The notes beneath the pieces are model-generated. The model was given only the letters and a program-made list of their open reading frames with translations. It did no database searches and was not told the DNA's origin. From positions 120,466,501 to 120,530,500 of the forward strand of contig NC_060211.1 of assembly GCF_021130785.1 (NCBI RefSeq): a DNA stretch of 64,000 nt. Reading direction: 5' to 3'. This document shows positions 49,241-60,230 of the stretch, piece by piece. The position numbers and the translations under genes were made by a program. The stretch is from Homalodisca vitripennis. Taxonomy: Eukaryota > Arthropoda > Insecta > Hemiptera > Cicadellidae. Numbering within the stretch: the first letter of the stretch is position 1; each line of letters starts with the position of its first letter.

Positions 49241-49646
49241 ATTAAACTATTGGAGAATTGTCATATTTTAAGTTTTACTGAAATCTGTACAAAAATGTAT
49301 AGATTGCAAATCTTAAGATCTGTTGCCAGTACAGGTAGACTAAGACACGCACAATTCTTGGATAAGAACCATGATCAACAAACAAAATGCTGGAGGTTTA
49401 TAATTGTTACAGTATCCTTTACAAAATCAGACATAGTAATGTTACAGATTAATGCAAAAATTAAGGTCCGTTTTCATTCATACACCTGTTGCTCAAAGTA
49501 AATGAAGTCACAAAGGCACGTAAATGAAGATTTGATATTGGTAATGTACCAAGGTTCTTACTGAACAGGTTAATAGCCAAGCTGGCTGTTAGGTAAGTAA
49601 AATCTAGTGAGATAAGGAGTTTATTCAGTACAAATCTAGATTTTTA
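49241..49646. other. AT-rich DNA downstream of the ribozyme candidate
   Basis: The frame at 49250-49501 (83 codons) has no recognisable domain. If the ribozyme belongs to a retroelement, its body might extend here, but no sequence motif supports that. Confidence 0.35.
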
Positions 49647-49915
49647 CTATCTAACAGGGGGAGGAGTTGGGTTTATAACAATACCGTATATTTCATAACC
49701 TTTTATTATTAAGGAACTATTCTTCTCAAAAGTCCATTCAAGTAAACTGTTTACTCGAACACTGGATTGAAACAGAACACAATATGTTGACCAACGGCTT
49801 AAAGGTGACTTCCGAACCGCACCAAAGGCCGGGGAGGTATGCTGCTTGCAAGGACAGGTCACTCAGCGGTCACCCATTCAAGGAGCAGCTACGTTAGACA
49901 TTTGGCAATCCGATT
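49647..49915. repeat. Possible repeat fragment with GC-rich core
   Basis: The part at 49795-49895 (AAAGGCCGGGGAGGTATGCTG near 49822, then TCAGCGGTCACCC) is GC-rich and reminiscent of common insect repeats, but I cannot name it and no second copy is in the window. Confidence 0.25.
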
Positions 49916-50129
49916 ATTTTGCGATAACCGTTGGTAATGTATAGATCATTGGCAAATAGATTGTTAGAGAAGGATTTATGGTACAATAGTATATTAATAG
50001 ATGTCTCTTTGAGACCTTATAACATGAAGGCGTTACTATGGGAAAAATGAGTTTTTATAAGGCTTTTATTCGTCTGACCAAAGTCAATTAGAAAGTTCTG
50101 TTCATTCCCATAGCTAGTTTTTCAGTAAT

Positions 50130-50660
50130 AACTGTTACTGGTTAAAAATAAACTTAGTATGTGAGACATATTTAGTCCAGTTTCCAGTTAAGAGATAGTA
50201 AAGAGTTTTGGAAAACACCTGGCACAAAAGTTGTGGTAACCAAACTTCCCTACAACAATTTCGTTAAAATTGTGGGAAACGTCCTGAAAGTTATATTATT
50301 ATGAAATGACAATTTTTATTAACTTAGTCATTGATTCTCAACATCAAACCTTCAGTCACTAGGCTAGGCCTACCACTACGACTATCGTTATGAAGATTGG
50401 TGTGGCAATTTTTATAATCAATACACCACTGCCTTACTCTGCTTTCACTCATTATTTCATTTTCATAAACTTCACACAGTTGGCGATAGATTTCCTCTAT
50501 AAATTGGTTTCTGGTGAGATTTTTAATTACAGCACAAATTTTAATAAATCGCAGTTAAAAAAGTAAAACAGATACAGACCGCGCGCGACTACAGCTCGAT
50601 GCGTACTAAATACCATAGTGTTTTGCCACCAAAATGGTGGCTGTAGCCCCGACCACACCC
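50130..50660 (-). pseudogene. Decayed mariner-type transposase, N-terminal part (HTH_48)
   Basis: The minus strand reads EEIYRQLCEVYENEIMSESR, then VRQWCIDYKNCHTNLHNDSR and SGRPSLVTEGL. This is the paired helix-turn-helix DNA-binding region of mariner transposases (Pfam HTH_48 and following; SETMAR-like). Farther down, LSGRFPQF and GYHNFCARCFPKL in shifted frames continue the same protein up to the linker before the catalytic domain. Several frameshifts and stops are present. The DD34D catalytic core cannot be followed with confidence below about 50130. The 5' flank (50575-50650) is GC-rich with a GCCACCATTTTGGTGGC-type palindrome. It is an old, inactive copy. Confidence 0.75.
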
Positions 50661-53480
50661 CTCCATTTAAAAATGTATGTTACTTATCTGGATACCCCTC
50701 GTTTACCTTTATAATTATGGGTCATCAGATAGAGTTTCCTATTTTAAAAATTTTACTTACTCCAAACTAAAAACTTTTTGAGGGAAGTCAACCATTTGTA
50801 TACATGAAAATTTTTTGTTGGCATATAAAAATGTCGGTAAATCACCTAAACTCACATCATAAGAAAGTTAATAGGAGAGGGTTAATGTTACTTTTAAGAC
50901 ACATTATTACATTTTGGTATGTCATGCAAAAATCAAGAGTCATTAATGGTGTTCGTAATTGCTAAAATCTGTATTCTGGATTGCGTGAATTTTTCATATT
51001 GTGAAGACAAAATTATTAGCTTAAGAGTAGTTGTAAGGCCAAGAATAAGGAAAAGTTTAGGTTTTATTTTTACTACGTTTATTTTCTTGTACTTTAAAAT
51101 CTACTTAGTATGGTGTTTGGTTTATCTTTTGCTTTTAATAAATTAAATTTTTTTTTTTACATTTACCCCAAAGTTTTCTTATAACAGGTTTACAAGTGTT
51201 GTAAGTTTTTTACATCAAAATATTTATTAATAATGGGCGTAAATTTATTATTATACTGTATAAATCATTAAATTACTGCTTTTAGTTTAAACTTATTCTT
51301 TAGATGGTTTGTCTGTAGCCGGTTCATTTATAAGAGTTTAAAATCCCTTATATACAAGAAATAGGGATAAAACATATGAGACCATACTCTAAAGGCATAG
51401 CCTTGATGCACGTTCTTATCTCTTACGCTTGAATGTACTTCTATGATGACCTTAATATGCATTCTCTAGGAATACTAGTAGTATTATCAATAAATAAATA
51501 CAAAACTCTTTACAAATATTCAGTATATTCCTACATTCATAGAGATAGTAGGATGAATTTCGGAAATATTATCGAAATGAAAAGTTATATTGCATGGTGT
51601 CATTAGTAGTGACGAACTGCGGAATGAACAACTTATCTGCTGTTAGGAATGTAAACACAGTGAAAGTGATTGAAGTGCCATGCAAGCTGGAGAGGAGATT
51701 GACGAGCTTCTCTTGATGGCTGTGAACGTGTAGTTGGAATTGAATGTCGGGAGTGGTGGCATTGTCGGCAGTAAACGGTTATTGTAGAGGATCCATTCAA
51801 GTTTCCCATCCCATTGCCTTTGTGTGTCGCAAAAATAGCATCATTTTATTTTTCTTCTGAACATCTCAATAAGTTCATGGATGTAGGAAATGGCTAACAA
51901 TACTATGTGTATATGTGTAGACACATATGAACCATCTAGAATTTATTAAATACACTTTGGGACTTTTATTTTAATAGTCTGTTGTCATTTTCAAATAAAA
52001 AATATATTTTTCAGGTAACCCTAGATTTAGCTCAACCATATCAATTAATTAATGTTTCTTTATTATTACAAAGTATTTATATGTATTTGAATATTACTTA
52101 CTTAAAAGAATTAAAGAAGGTTTAGTTGATCTAAAGAAAATGATGTTATGTTAAAATTAAACAAAGAAATTAAAAAAAGTCTTCAGAATATGCATTTTAT
52201 TTTTTTTCCGGAATTATATGTTTTATAGTTATTCATTTTCAATATTCCATTTTTTAACAGCAATGATAAGGAGCATTTCCTTTATAACACTTCTGCCATA
52301 TAATAAGCCAAAGGAACTTTATAACCACCTCCAAATAGGTTTGTAAACCAGATTGTGACTAATGAGACTCTTTATGTAAAACATATATTTACCCTAAAAA
52401 TACTTTTAAATATTCATCCTAGTACTGGTAAAATATATTTTATAAACATTTATGTTTTTTACATTTGTATTAATAGTAAATTATTATTATTATTTTATTT
52501 ATTATGTTAAGGATATACTATACACGTTATAACTGCAGTAAATGTCCTGTAAATAAGAAAAAAACATTAGTGCAACAAAGCAAATTAAAATCCATACACA
52601 ATAACATTGATAATTTTTTTTTAATATCCTATATCTTCAAGGAAAAGAATTTCAAACACCGGACTAGTATCACATATTAGACAGAAAGACTAATACTTTT
52701 TATTTTATTTTTTCATACACGTTTTTATTTATATTTCAAGTTCATAAGCTTTAAACAATAAAATTAATTAAAGAAAATTTTGTTTCGTTTGGAAACAATA
52801 TTTAATGATCTGTAAGCTATCATGATTTTATAGAAACATTTAATTGAATATAAATACTCACTAATATCCTTCTATAGCGTATAAAAACAATATCTTCAGT
52901 TTTTCTTTCTTTTGTGTTATATTTATGTTGTGACTTTACAGTATATATACCATATAAGGTGTGTTTTATTAAAAGAATTTTTAAGTAAGCTTAAAATAGT
53001 AACAACATGCGAGTAAAATATTTATAAAGCACCACTCATATATGAAATATATAATTTAATGAAAGTATTAATTGATTATTAACTTTATTAGCCGATGTGA
53101 GATATCCATAGTACTATATACACTTAAATCTGACCTTGATATTAAAATACTTGATGAATTGCAGTTAGAAACTGAATAGTTCTAAAAATTGTTACGGATA
53201 AATGTAAAAAATGACGAATGAATCACGAAAGATATTTTCAGAGCGCGATGAGCCTTCTCAGATGGGTGACTGACAAATCGTTGTTATGCGAAACTCTAGA
53301 AACAGAGATTTGGCTACTTAGTTTCATCTCTGTTTTCTGTTATGCAAGGAATTCATTTTTCTTTCGTCTCTCTACAAAAATAAAACAAGGCTTTCTTCAA
53401 AGATTGCATTTTTCTGCTAATTAATACTGAATATCTTTGCAAATAATATAAAATCTATAACATTTTATTGCCTAATATCC
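50661..53480. other. AT-rich DNA without recognisable genes
   Basis: A less AT-rich patch at 51630-51840 has no recognisable domain or repeat. The frame at 50919-51146 is hydrophobic and AT-driven. Confidence 0.45.
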
Positions 53481-54230
53481 GGTGATAGATATTGCTGTAA
53501 CCTCTCACGGAAGAGCAAGAAACGACAAGGACATTACGCCAAGGAGGTGAACTGATTGTGTCGTTAAACCAGGTCCTGCTCGTTTCCTGGAGACCTGTAA
53601 AAGCACAAAGTCTGCTTCGTTAACCAGCCCTTTTTGAGTGTTACAAGAAATGATACCTCACATTTCCTTCGTTTGATCTTCTTCAAACTGTCAACATCCT
53701 TTTTGCTCAGTGTAATCTCCCAACGTCTATCATTTTATGAGAACATAGTAATTCTTAATGATAGTTTATTTACTAATATTTTCGTAAACTTTACTTCTAA
53801 CTACAATTTTTATATAGTGATAGTAACACCTAATAATGAAACTAATTTCAATTACAGTTCATGCTGGTTAAAAAATTATTCTAAAATAGATTTACAAAAT
53901 ATAAACATTCGTAGTAATAGTACATAGAGGCAAAGCAGAGCCAACTATTAAAGATATTTTTCCAGGATCTCACGATATCTACGTTCGTGTTCGACTACGA
54001 ATCACGTTTATGTTTATTTTGACATATAAACGATTGACAATGATATCCAAGCTTACGATCTATGTTTATGACTTACCTCCATGTTCACGCCTTTGACCCA
54101 GATACATGTTCTAGAAGACAGATGCACTGAACAATGATTATTCTTTTTTGAAGATTAAATGGCTTAAAAAGTAAGCGATTCAATCTATTCTATTACATAA
54201 AAATGTAATGCCTATATTTCCGTTGTGTAC
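53481..54230. other. Mixed-composition DNA, no recognisable gene
   Basis: A GC-richer patch at 53495-53625 precedes a 97-codon frame (53634-53927) rich in Asn, Ser and Phe. The frame has no recognisable domain and begins inside the patch. A small gene cannot be excluded, but nothing supports it beyond length. Confidence 0.3.
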
Positions 54231-54254
54231 TAATGTTGTCCATTTGTGTACTTA

Positions 54255-54420
54255 AGTACCCCAAAACTACTAAACCGATTGCATCAGAATTTTATATGCA
54301 CATTATTATGTTCCTCCGACTTCCAACTAATTTCTATGGAAAACTCCCTGTTCGGATTAATCAGCAGATATTTATTGTGTTTTTTAATCAACTGTTCTTT
54401 GTAAACATTATCTTGTGAGA
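54255..54420 (+). repeat. Mobile-element tail-like sequence
   Basis: AAAACTACTAAACCGATTGC followed by ATCAGAATTTTATATGC matches the remembered wording (ACTACT-AACCGAT, then A-GAATTTT) of common insect repeat tails. No ends can be defined. Confidence 0.3.
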
Positions 54421-55139
54421 CCCCAAATTTTTCAATAATGTAAGTACAATTTTTCATTTCTGTACTATTGAAAGCAAAAAGTAAGCCTAAAATTAACAAC
54501 TGTTCTTATTTAACTCATATCTGTTGAGCCTAGACGATTTCCAGATAATAAAACTGGAAGTGTTTTGTAAAAGTTTGACTAAAAATTAACTAATATTAAG
54601 AATTTAGTGCTAGATAGTGAGTATAATAAAGTTACTAAAGACAAATTTATTATTTTAATTTTGCTATAGGTTTCAAGTTTGTTATTAAACACATCTTAAT
54701 TGTTTTTCTACTGAAATATGCCTTTTAGACTACTTAAATATGTCACCAGAAACACCATAATATGGAATAAACTACAAAGGCTATATTTTTAACATTTATT
54801 AACCTAAATTGGGTTCTCAGGCCTATTTACGTGTATATATTCGGCAGGATCAGGGCATCAACGCAAAATCGAATTCCACTTAAAAATAAAATAGAGCCCT
54901 ATTATTCATTAAATAAACAGTGTGTTAACTGATAAGCTAAGAACTTTGACGTAAATTTCCTCCTGCTCGACTAAAATATTTTGATTGTTTCTGAAATCGT
55001 CTGTCATGAATTTTATTGGAGATAAATTTTAGATATTTCATAATACTTTAAAAAGCTATTTCACTCTTTGGTCCCAATCCTATTAAATAGAAGTGGATTA
55101 CAAAGTACAATACTTTTCGTTGCTTAATGTAAAGTTTGT
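54421..55139. other. AT-rich DNA without recognisable genes
   Basis: Nothing recognisable. Confidence 0.5.
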
Positions 55140-55405
55140 TTTTGCCAATGGAAGGTTTCTAAGTATAATAGGACTTCGGACATATGACATAGTTATATTT
55201 AACAAAATTTATAACACAACGTTTCGAGATTTGAAATCTGATGTCTTTCAAAGGTGAATAATTAAAAAACCAACATGCAACCCTAATCTTGGCTAACACA
55301 AACTATTAACACCTGAGACCATTTGAGTCCAGTCCAGGCGACTGCACAGGATGCAAGTCGCGAGCTCAAGTCACAAGCACGAGAAGTCAAGCTCACAAAC
55401 ACCAA
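55140..55405. mobile_element. Degraded relative of the 40.6-kb foldback element
   Basis: TTCGGACATATGACATAG and ACGTTTCGAGATTTGAAATC-TGATGTCTTT parallel TCCGGACATTTGCCATCG and ACGTTTCGAGATCTGCAATC-TGATCTCTTC at 40545-40623. On the minus strand the hammerhead-like core is decayed (TTGAAAGA in place of CTGAAGA), although stem II and GAAACGT remain. From 55330 it continues into the repeat shared with 18630-18725. Confidence 0.6.
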
Positions 55406-57252
55406 CAAACGAGAAAGCGGAATACTAACAAGAAAGTAGACACTATCTTCAGCATCGCACTGAGCTTCTCAAACAACTTGAAATTTCGTCTAAAAAACAT
55501 TTTCAATCAAAAAGCGTATGCTTATGGCTGGTGTAATTTTTTTTTACTTCGATCCAAGATATTTAGGTAACCATAATAGAGTTTCCTTCCTTGCTCCAAA
55601 GAAGAAAATATATACTTATGCAGTCCTAAATATCTTATTAATGTTAAAAAAGAACTAAGGATGGTTTTATAACATTCTTTAAATGTGTAGCAAAACAAAG
55701 ATACTGACTTTGTCTTTGCTATGTCCATTTCACTACTGATCAAGAACTGCATACTTCATAATTGTAAAACTTAGAGCTAAAAGTGAATTTTTTAAGCTTC
55801 AAATTTTTATAATCCGGATAATCACTGTGATTAACATTGATTACATAAATAGTTTAAAAAGAGTATTTTAAATTTTAACCTTACACTATGATGTCAATCT
55901 AGAAATTTAAATATGTTTAAAATGGATCTGGTATGATCTAAAAAATATAATTATTCTGTCAGAACCTAATTATTACAAAGAACAGTGGATTACATTTTCA
56001 CAGGGGTTTGTAATTTATTTCATGCGGTTGCATTTATAATGGATAAGTTCGCTAACTTATAGGCAGTGAAAAGGAGACCTGATATTGGAAATAAAATCCT
56101 TTAATATCCTAATCCTTTGCCTCTAAGGAAGGAATTTTTCAAGATAAACAAATTTCACGGCTATATTTTTAGTTTTTGCCGGGCGTTAATGAATCAATCA
56201 TTGTCAGTTGGTCAGTCAGACGTCTCTTTATTTATATATTTTATTGAACATTATGTGGCTATAAATTAACAAGCATTTAATTGTCTATAAAAATAAAATA
56301 GAGATAAAGTGTGTAGACGACAAAGATATCGTTATATTACAGAGAGAACGATGCTGCTGCTGTCACATCGTTAACAATTTGTATTGCTATTTCGTTTTTT
56401 CACTTAATTAGAGGTTGTCAAAGTTACTTTATTTGAGAGCTTCCGAGAGACCGAGTAATTTATTTGATACTTCAAGAAGAATAATTTGCTACTGGAAGAA
56501 ATTTGTCGAACATATTTGGTATATGTGGTTATTTTATTCATAAAATTTTAATGTAATGATAATACATTTTTTTTAAATCACATAGTGAAAAATAATATAA
56601 AAAATTTTAGCTGGTACAAAATGTCATGCTGTTAATTATGGGAGTTAGTAAGCAGGCACACAAGACACAGAAATTAATTTTTAGTCGACATTGTGCATTT
56701 TTGTCACAGCGAAATTAAAAATATCAAATTAACATGATAATATACTAATGTATAATATTTACTGCTATTTATGTATAATGTGTAAATAAAAATAAATACG
56801 AATGTAGTAAATCTTATTTTTTCCAGCAGCGTATATTCTATATATAATGCGAGGTTAAAATTATTCTACTACCAGTTACCCACGGTTTCGCATGAAATTT
56901 CATAAGTTTTTACCTGTATGAGCAACGATGTTTCTGACGCCAATGTTAAGTTTTTCCTCTTGCACAAATAAGAAAAAGTTTGAAAATTGTATATTTATGG
57001 ACGTTGTAATTTGCACTGCTCTTAGTATCTGTGAGTAAATAGATTTTTCGTGGTCAAATATATTTAACGCTTCCAAGTAAATCAAAGTTTATAAAATACA
57101 GAAAATCCTGTTGTTTTAATTTTTGGGTTCCCAGAAATCCTAAAAACACACTGATTGTGAACATACAAACGGGGCCCAAACCAAGAATAGATTTAAAAAT
57201 AACCAAAAATGAATTCTAACTAACAAAAACCATAAAAAAGTTTCCAGACAGC
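55406..57252. other. AT-rich DNA without recognisable genes
   Basis: Minus-strand frames at 55522-55752 and 56900-57085 have no recognisable motif. Confidence 0.5.
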
Positions 57253-57394
57253 TGTATGTAGAATGAAGGAGGAGGAGCTCTTCTTATTGGAATATAAATT
57301 TTCTATTATTTCACAAAAGAAAACTCACAATTATCCAATAATTAGTGTTTGTGAAATAATAGAAAAAAAAATAATAGAAAATGTATGTAGAATG
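57253..57394. mobile_element. Small hairpin insertion with flanking 13-bp direct repeat
   Basis: TGTATGTAGAATG occurs at 57253-57265 and 57382-57394. Between them lies an inverted repeat with perfect 19-bp arms (57299-57317 and 57348-57366). The direct repeats could be a target-site duplication of a tiny non-autonomous insertion of about 116 bp, although the hairpin does not reach the borders. Confidence 0.4.
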
Positions 57395-58139
57395 TTTTTA
57401 ATTGTTACAGAGAAATAAATATGCATATGAAATATTGAAAAGAGATTCCACTTAAGTTCAACCCATCTTGTTGACTTGATATTAAAACTAATTGATGCGA
57501 GATTTCAACATTTCTCCAATTTATCAGACTAGTAAATTACTAGTATTTATTTCAGTAATGTCAACTAAACTTATTTGAGATTAAGCTCTAAATAGTAAAT
57601 TATCTTTAGGTTGAAGTAGTTTTCGAATTTATGTTGATTGTGTTGAATCGCATGTGCAGATAGTGGTATTTCATAATTATATGGAAAACACCAAACCGAT
57701 GATAGTGCAATCATACTCTTAATTGAGTGACGGTTTTCTCAACTTGGGACAGAATTCGCAGGTTAGCTTATAAATTACGTTTTTTACGGTGCATTAAATG
57801 ATTCCTTTTACGGAATGTGCTTTTTCAGTTTGACTTCCTTTAAAATATTTAGAATTTATTAACATGTTACAAATTCCGCATCTTGGTTTGTTACAAGGAT
57901 AGCACACTTTACAATTTATGTTATTACTTTTATAATTGCCCTCATAGTTTAATTTCGGTATAGATAGAGTGTTTGTGTAAATTTTGAAGTTTTTTAAGGA
58001 TTACTTTAGGGACTTGAAGTATAAATTTATAGTTTAAGGGAAAATTCCTAAACAGGGGAAGAGAAACCTTCAGGATCTTTTTGATTTTATGAAGCCCTAG
58101 AACATATTGGGTAATAAATTTAGGGTATTTAAGGTTTAT
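57395..58139. other. AT-rich DNA without recognisable genes
   Basis: Nothing recognisable. Confidence 0.5.

Positions 58140-58217
<78 letters not shown>
58140..58217. repeat. Compound (CA)n(TA)n microsatellite
   Basis: About 19 bases of CA units pass directly into about 60 bases of TA units. The minus-strand frame crossing it (57942-58277) is a repeat artefact. Confidence 0.97.
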
Positions 58218-58221
<4 letters not shown>

Positions 58222-58272
58222 AGCCTAATACCGTCAATAACAACTAAGATTGGTTTTAACAGCCCCAAAATA

Positions 58273-58828
58273 CACATAACGTAGTTATAATACGAAGGGT
58301 TGATTTTTTCTTAATGCTGATTTAGCTCCATTTCTCTTTCCATTTATTACAGCATCTGGTATCTGACACTGTCTCAGACGTGACTGCTGGAAACTGGGGT
58401 TTGTCTGAAGGAATTCAGAGAAACTCGGTGACGAAGAAGCTCAAAATGTTACTCAACATCGTTTTGACATCAGCGACACATATAAATAGGTAAGGTGGCA
58501 GTCTCATTGTCTTATCTGGCGCGCAATCGAGCGCAATACGATTTTTTGACATGATCTCTAAGCACGGTAGAACAGTCGAGATTCCTCCACATAACGTAGT
58601 TATGGTAGGAATGGTTGATTTAATTCGAATGTTGACTCTAGCTCTAGTTAACTTTTCTTTTATTACTCATCAGTTGTGCACCTGATAATGAGACTGCCAC
58701 TTCACGTATTTATAGGTGTCTCTGATGTAGAAATGATATAATGGTTTGTTTTGAGCTTCTTCGTCACCAAATGTCTTTGGATCTCTTAAGACAAACATGC
58801 CTCCAGATTCCTGAAGTCTGAGACAGTG
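58273..58828. mobile_element. Foldback with 142-bp arms and an internal direct repeat
   Basis: Arms 58367-58508 and 58687-58828 are inverted copies. Landmarks are CACTGTCTCAGAC (58367) with GTCTGAGACAGTG (58816), a perfect 20-bp match at 58427-58446 and 58749-58768, and GTGGCAGTCTCATT (58495) with AATGAGACTGCCAC (58687). CACATAACGTAGTTAT at 58273 and 58588 is a direct repeat that precedes each arm region. It looks like two opposed copies of one short repeat rather than one simple MITE. Minus-strand frames at 58670-59060 carry no known domain. Confidence 0.75.
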
Positions 58829-58934
58829 AATCACAGAAGCTGTGATAAAATGAAGGTGAACTGGTACTACATTCAATATTCGAATTAGTCTTCAATTTAC
58901 AATAAAAGTGAAACCACTGTGTTTTATATATGCA

Positions 58935-59060
58935 CTGGTAGCAGTCATGTTCTGCACCCAACTTAGTAGGCGTTGCACGTGGATGATGACTGCGGGTTCG
59001 AATGAATATCTTTCCGATGCAAATGATTTCCTTGTTTTGGTACCATGATGAGGAAAACAC
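58935..59060 (+). mobile_element. Possible tRNA-derived SINE or tRNA relic
   Basis: GGTTCGAAT at 58995-59003 is a B-box-like T-arm motif, and AACTTAGTAGGCGTTGCACG about 35 bases upstream resembles an A box. The region does not fold into a full tRNA. Confidence 0.35.
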
Positions 59061-59729
59061 TTATAAAAGTGTATACTTATGGCCGTTTTAATTTAATTGT
59101 TCTTGGTATATTTGGTTCCATAGTTGATTTTCCCTTGATTCCCATTTAAAACAATATATATATCACAGATCATAGAAGCCTACCCCTGTCAAAAGATAAG
59201 TAAGAGGAATTATATTAACAGTTTTTTAAATTTATAAAGTTATAAAGCAATTTTCTCTTTTACATCAAGTACTTTACATTTGCTAAAAATGTCCAGATAA
59301 AAGTATATTTACTATGACACTATTTACGTATTTGTTTCTGTATAAACTGAAAAGTATTGATATAGAACATTTAAAGCTGGAATTGGTACATAAGCACACT
59401 CCAGCAAACTTTCATCTAGCATAGTTCTTGCCGACTGCTTCTTAGGGAATGTACGGGGTAAAAATCTGACCATCTTATGTATTAGCACATTTTATAAGGT
59501 AAATTACCTAATAAATGAAATCTAAAACTTCGTGAAAACTAATAGTTACACCAAAAATATACAATATAAATGTAAACAAATTGAAGGTTGATGTTAACTG
59601 AATTAAACATATGTGTGTGCTATCATAAAGCTATCTTTACACAAAATATTCGATCACATTTGATACATTCATTTAATTAATATTTTACATATTTTAAGAC
59701 AAATATGGAATATTTCTCTCATTTAAAGA
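59061..59729. other. AT-rich DNA without recognisable genes
   Basis: Nothing recognisable. Confidence 0.5.
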
Positions 59730-59925
59730 CTATTGGGGCGTAGCCCGTAAGAATTTTTGAGATAGGAATAAGACTATCAGGGACCGTATTTTATTCATAA
59801 CAAGGACCGCAAGAATGTCCATGTAAAATGTCAATCAAATCGGTTGAATAGTTTACGCATGAAAGCAAAACAAACAAAGAAAGGCACTTTGGAAATTATT
59901 ATATTCTTTGTATAGTAATGTTTTG
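59730..59925 (+). repeat. Mobile-element tail-like sequence
   Basis: GTCAATCAAATCGGTTGAAT then AGTTTACGCATGAAAGCAAA and CAAACAAAGAAAGGC match the remembered wording of widespread insect repeat tails (AAATCGGTT, then A-GTTT-GCGTGAAAG, then ACAAACA). GGGGCGTAGCCCGTAAG opens the segment. The class (Helitron or LINE) cannot be decided. Confidence 0.4.
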
Positions 59926-60164
59926 CATGTTAGAATTGTTATTATAAGAAAGAAATAATTTTTCAGTTGCTAGATTGTCACAAGCGTCCACGTTCAGAAA
60001 TCTCAGAGAATAATCGGGCGAATCGGATCAAAAATGATTGCCTTTTGCAATCGGCTTCCAATTGAGTCGACTGAGTCGTGGTTGCGTGTTCTTTACAACT
60101 TGGTCAATGAGCAGGAAAATAGACACATTATCCTAAATATAGCAATAGCAACGTAACTTTCATC

Positions 60165-60230
60165 CTCGCCCTGAGGAAGTTGGCCAAACTAAATTGATAA
60201 CGCGTTTCATATAGAACTGTGCACGTACAT
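60165..60230 (+). other. Degraded hammerhead-like relic
   Basis: CCCTGAGGAAGTTGGCCAAACT contains CTGAGGA (60171-60177, fitting CUGANGA) and a short hairpin (AGTT/AACT), but the GAAA box is not intact (GATAACGCG follows). It is probably a dead copy of the kind of terminal repeat seen at 40.9 and 49.2 kb. Confidence 0.2.

Noticed and set aside
60165..60230. Third active hammerhead ribozyme
   Set aside because: CTGAGGA and a short hairpin are present but the GAAA box is lost, so it is listed only as a relic.
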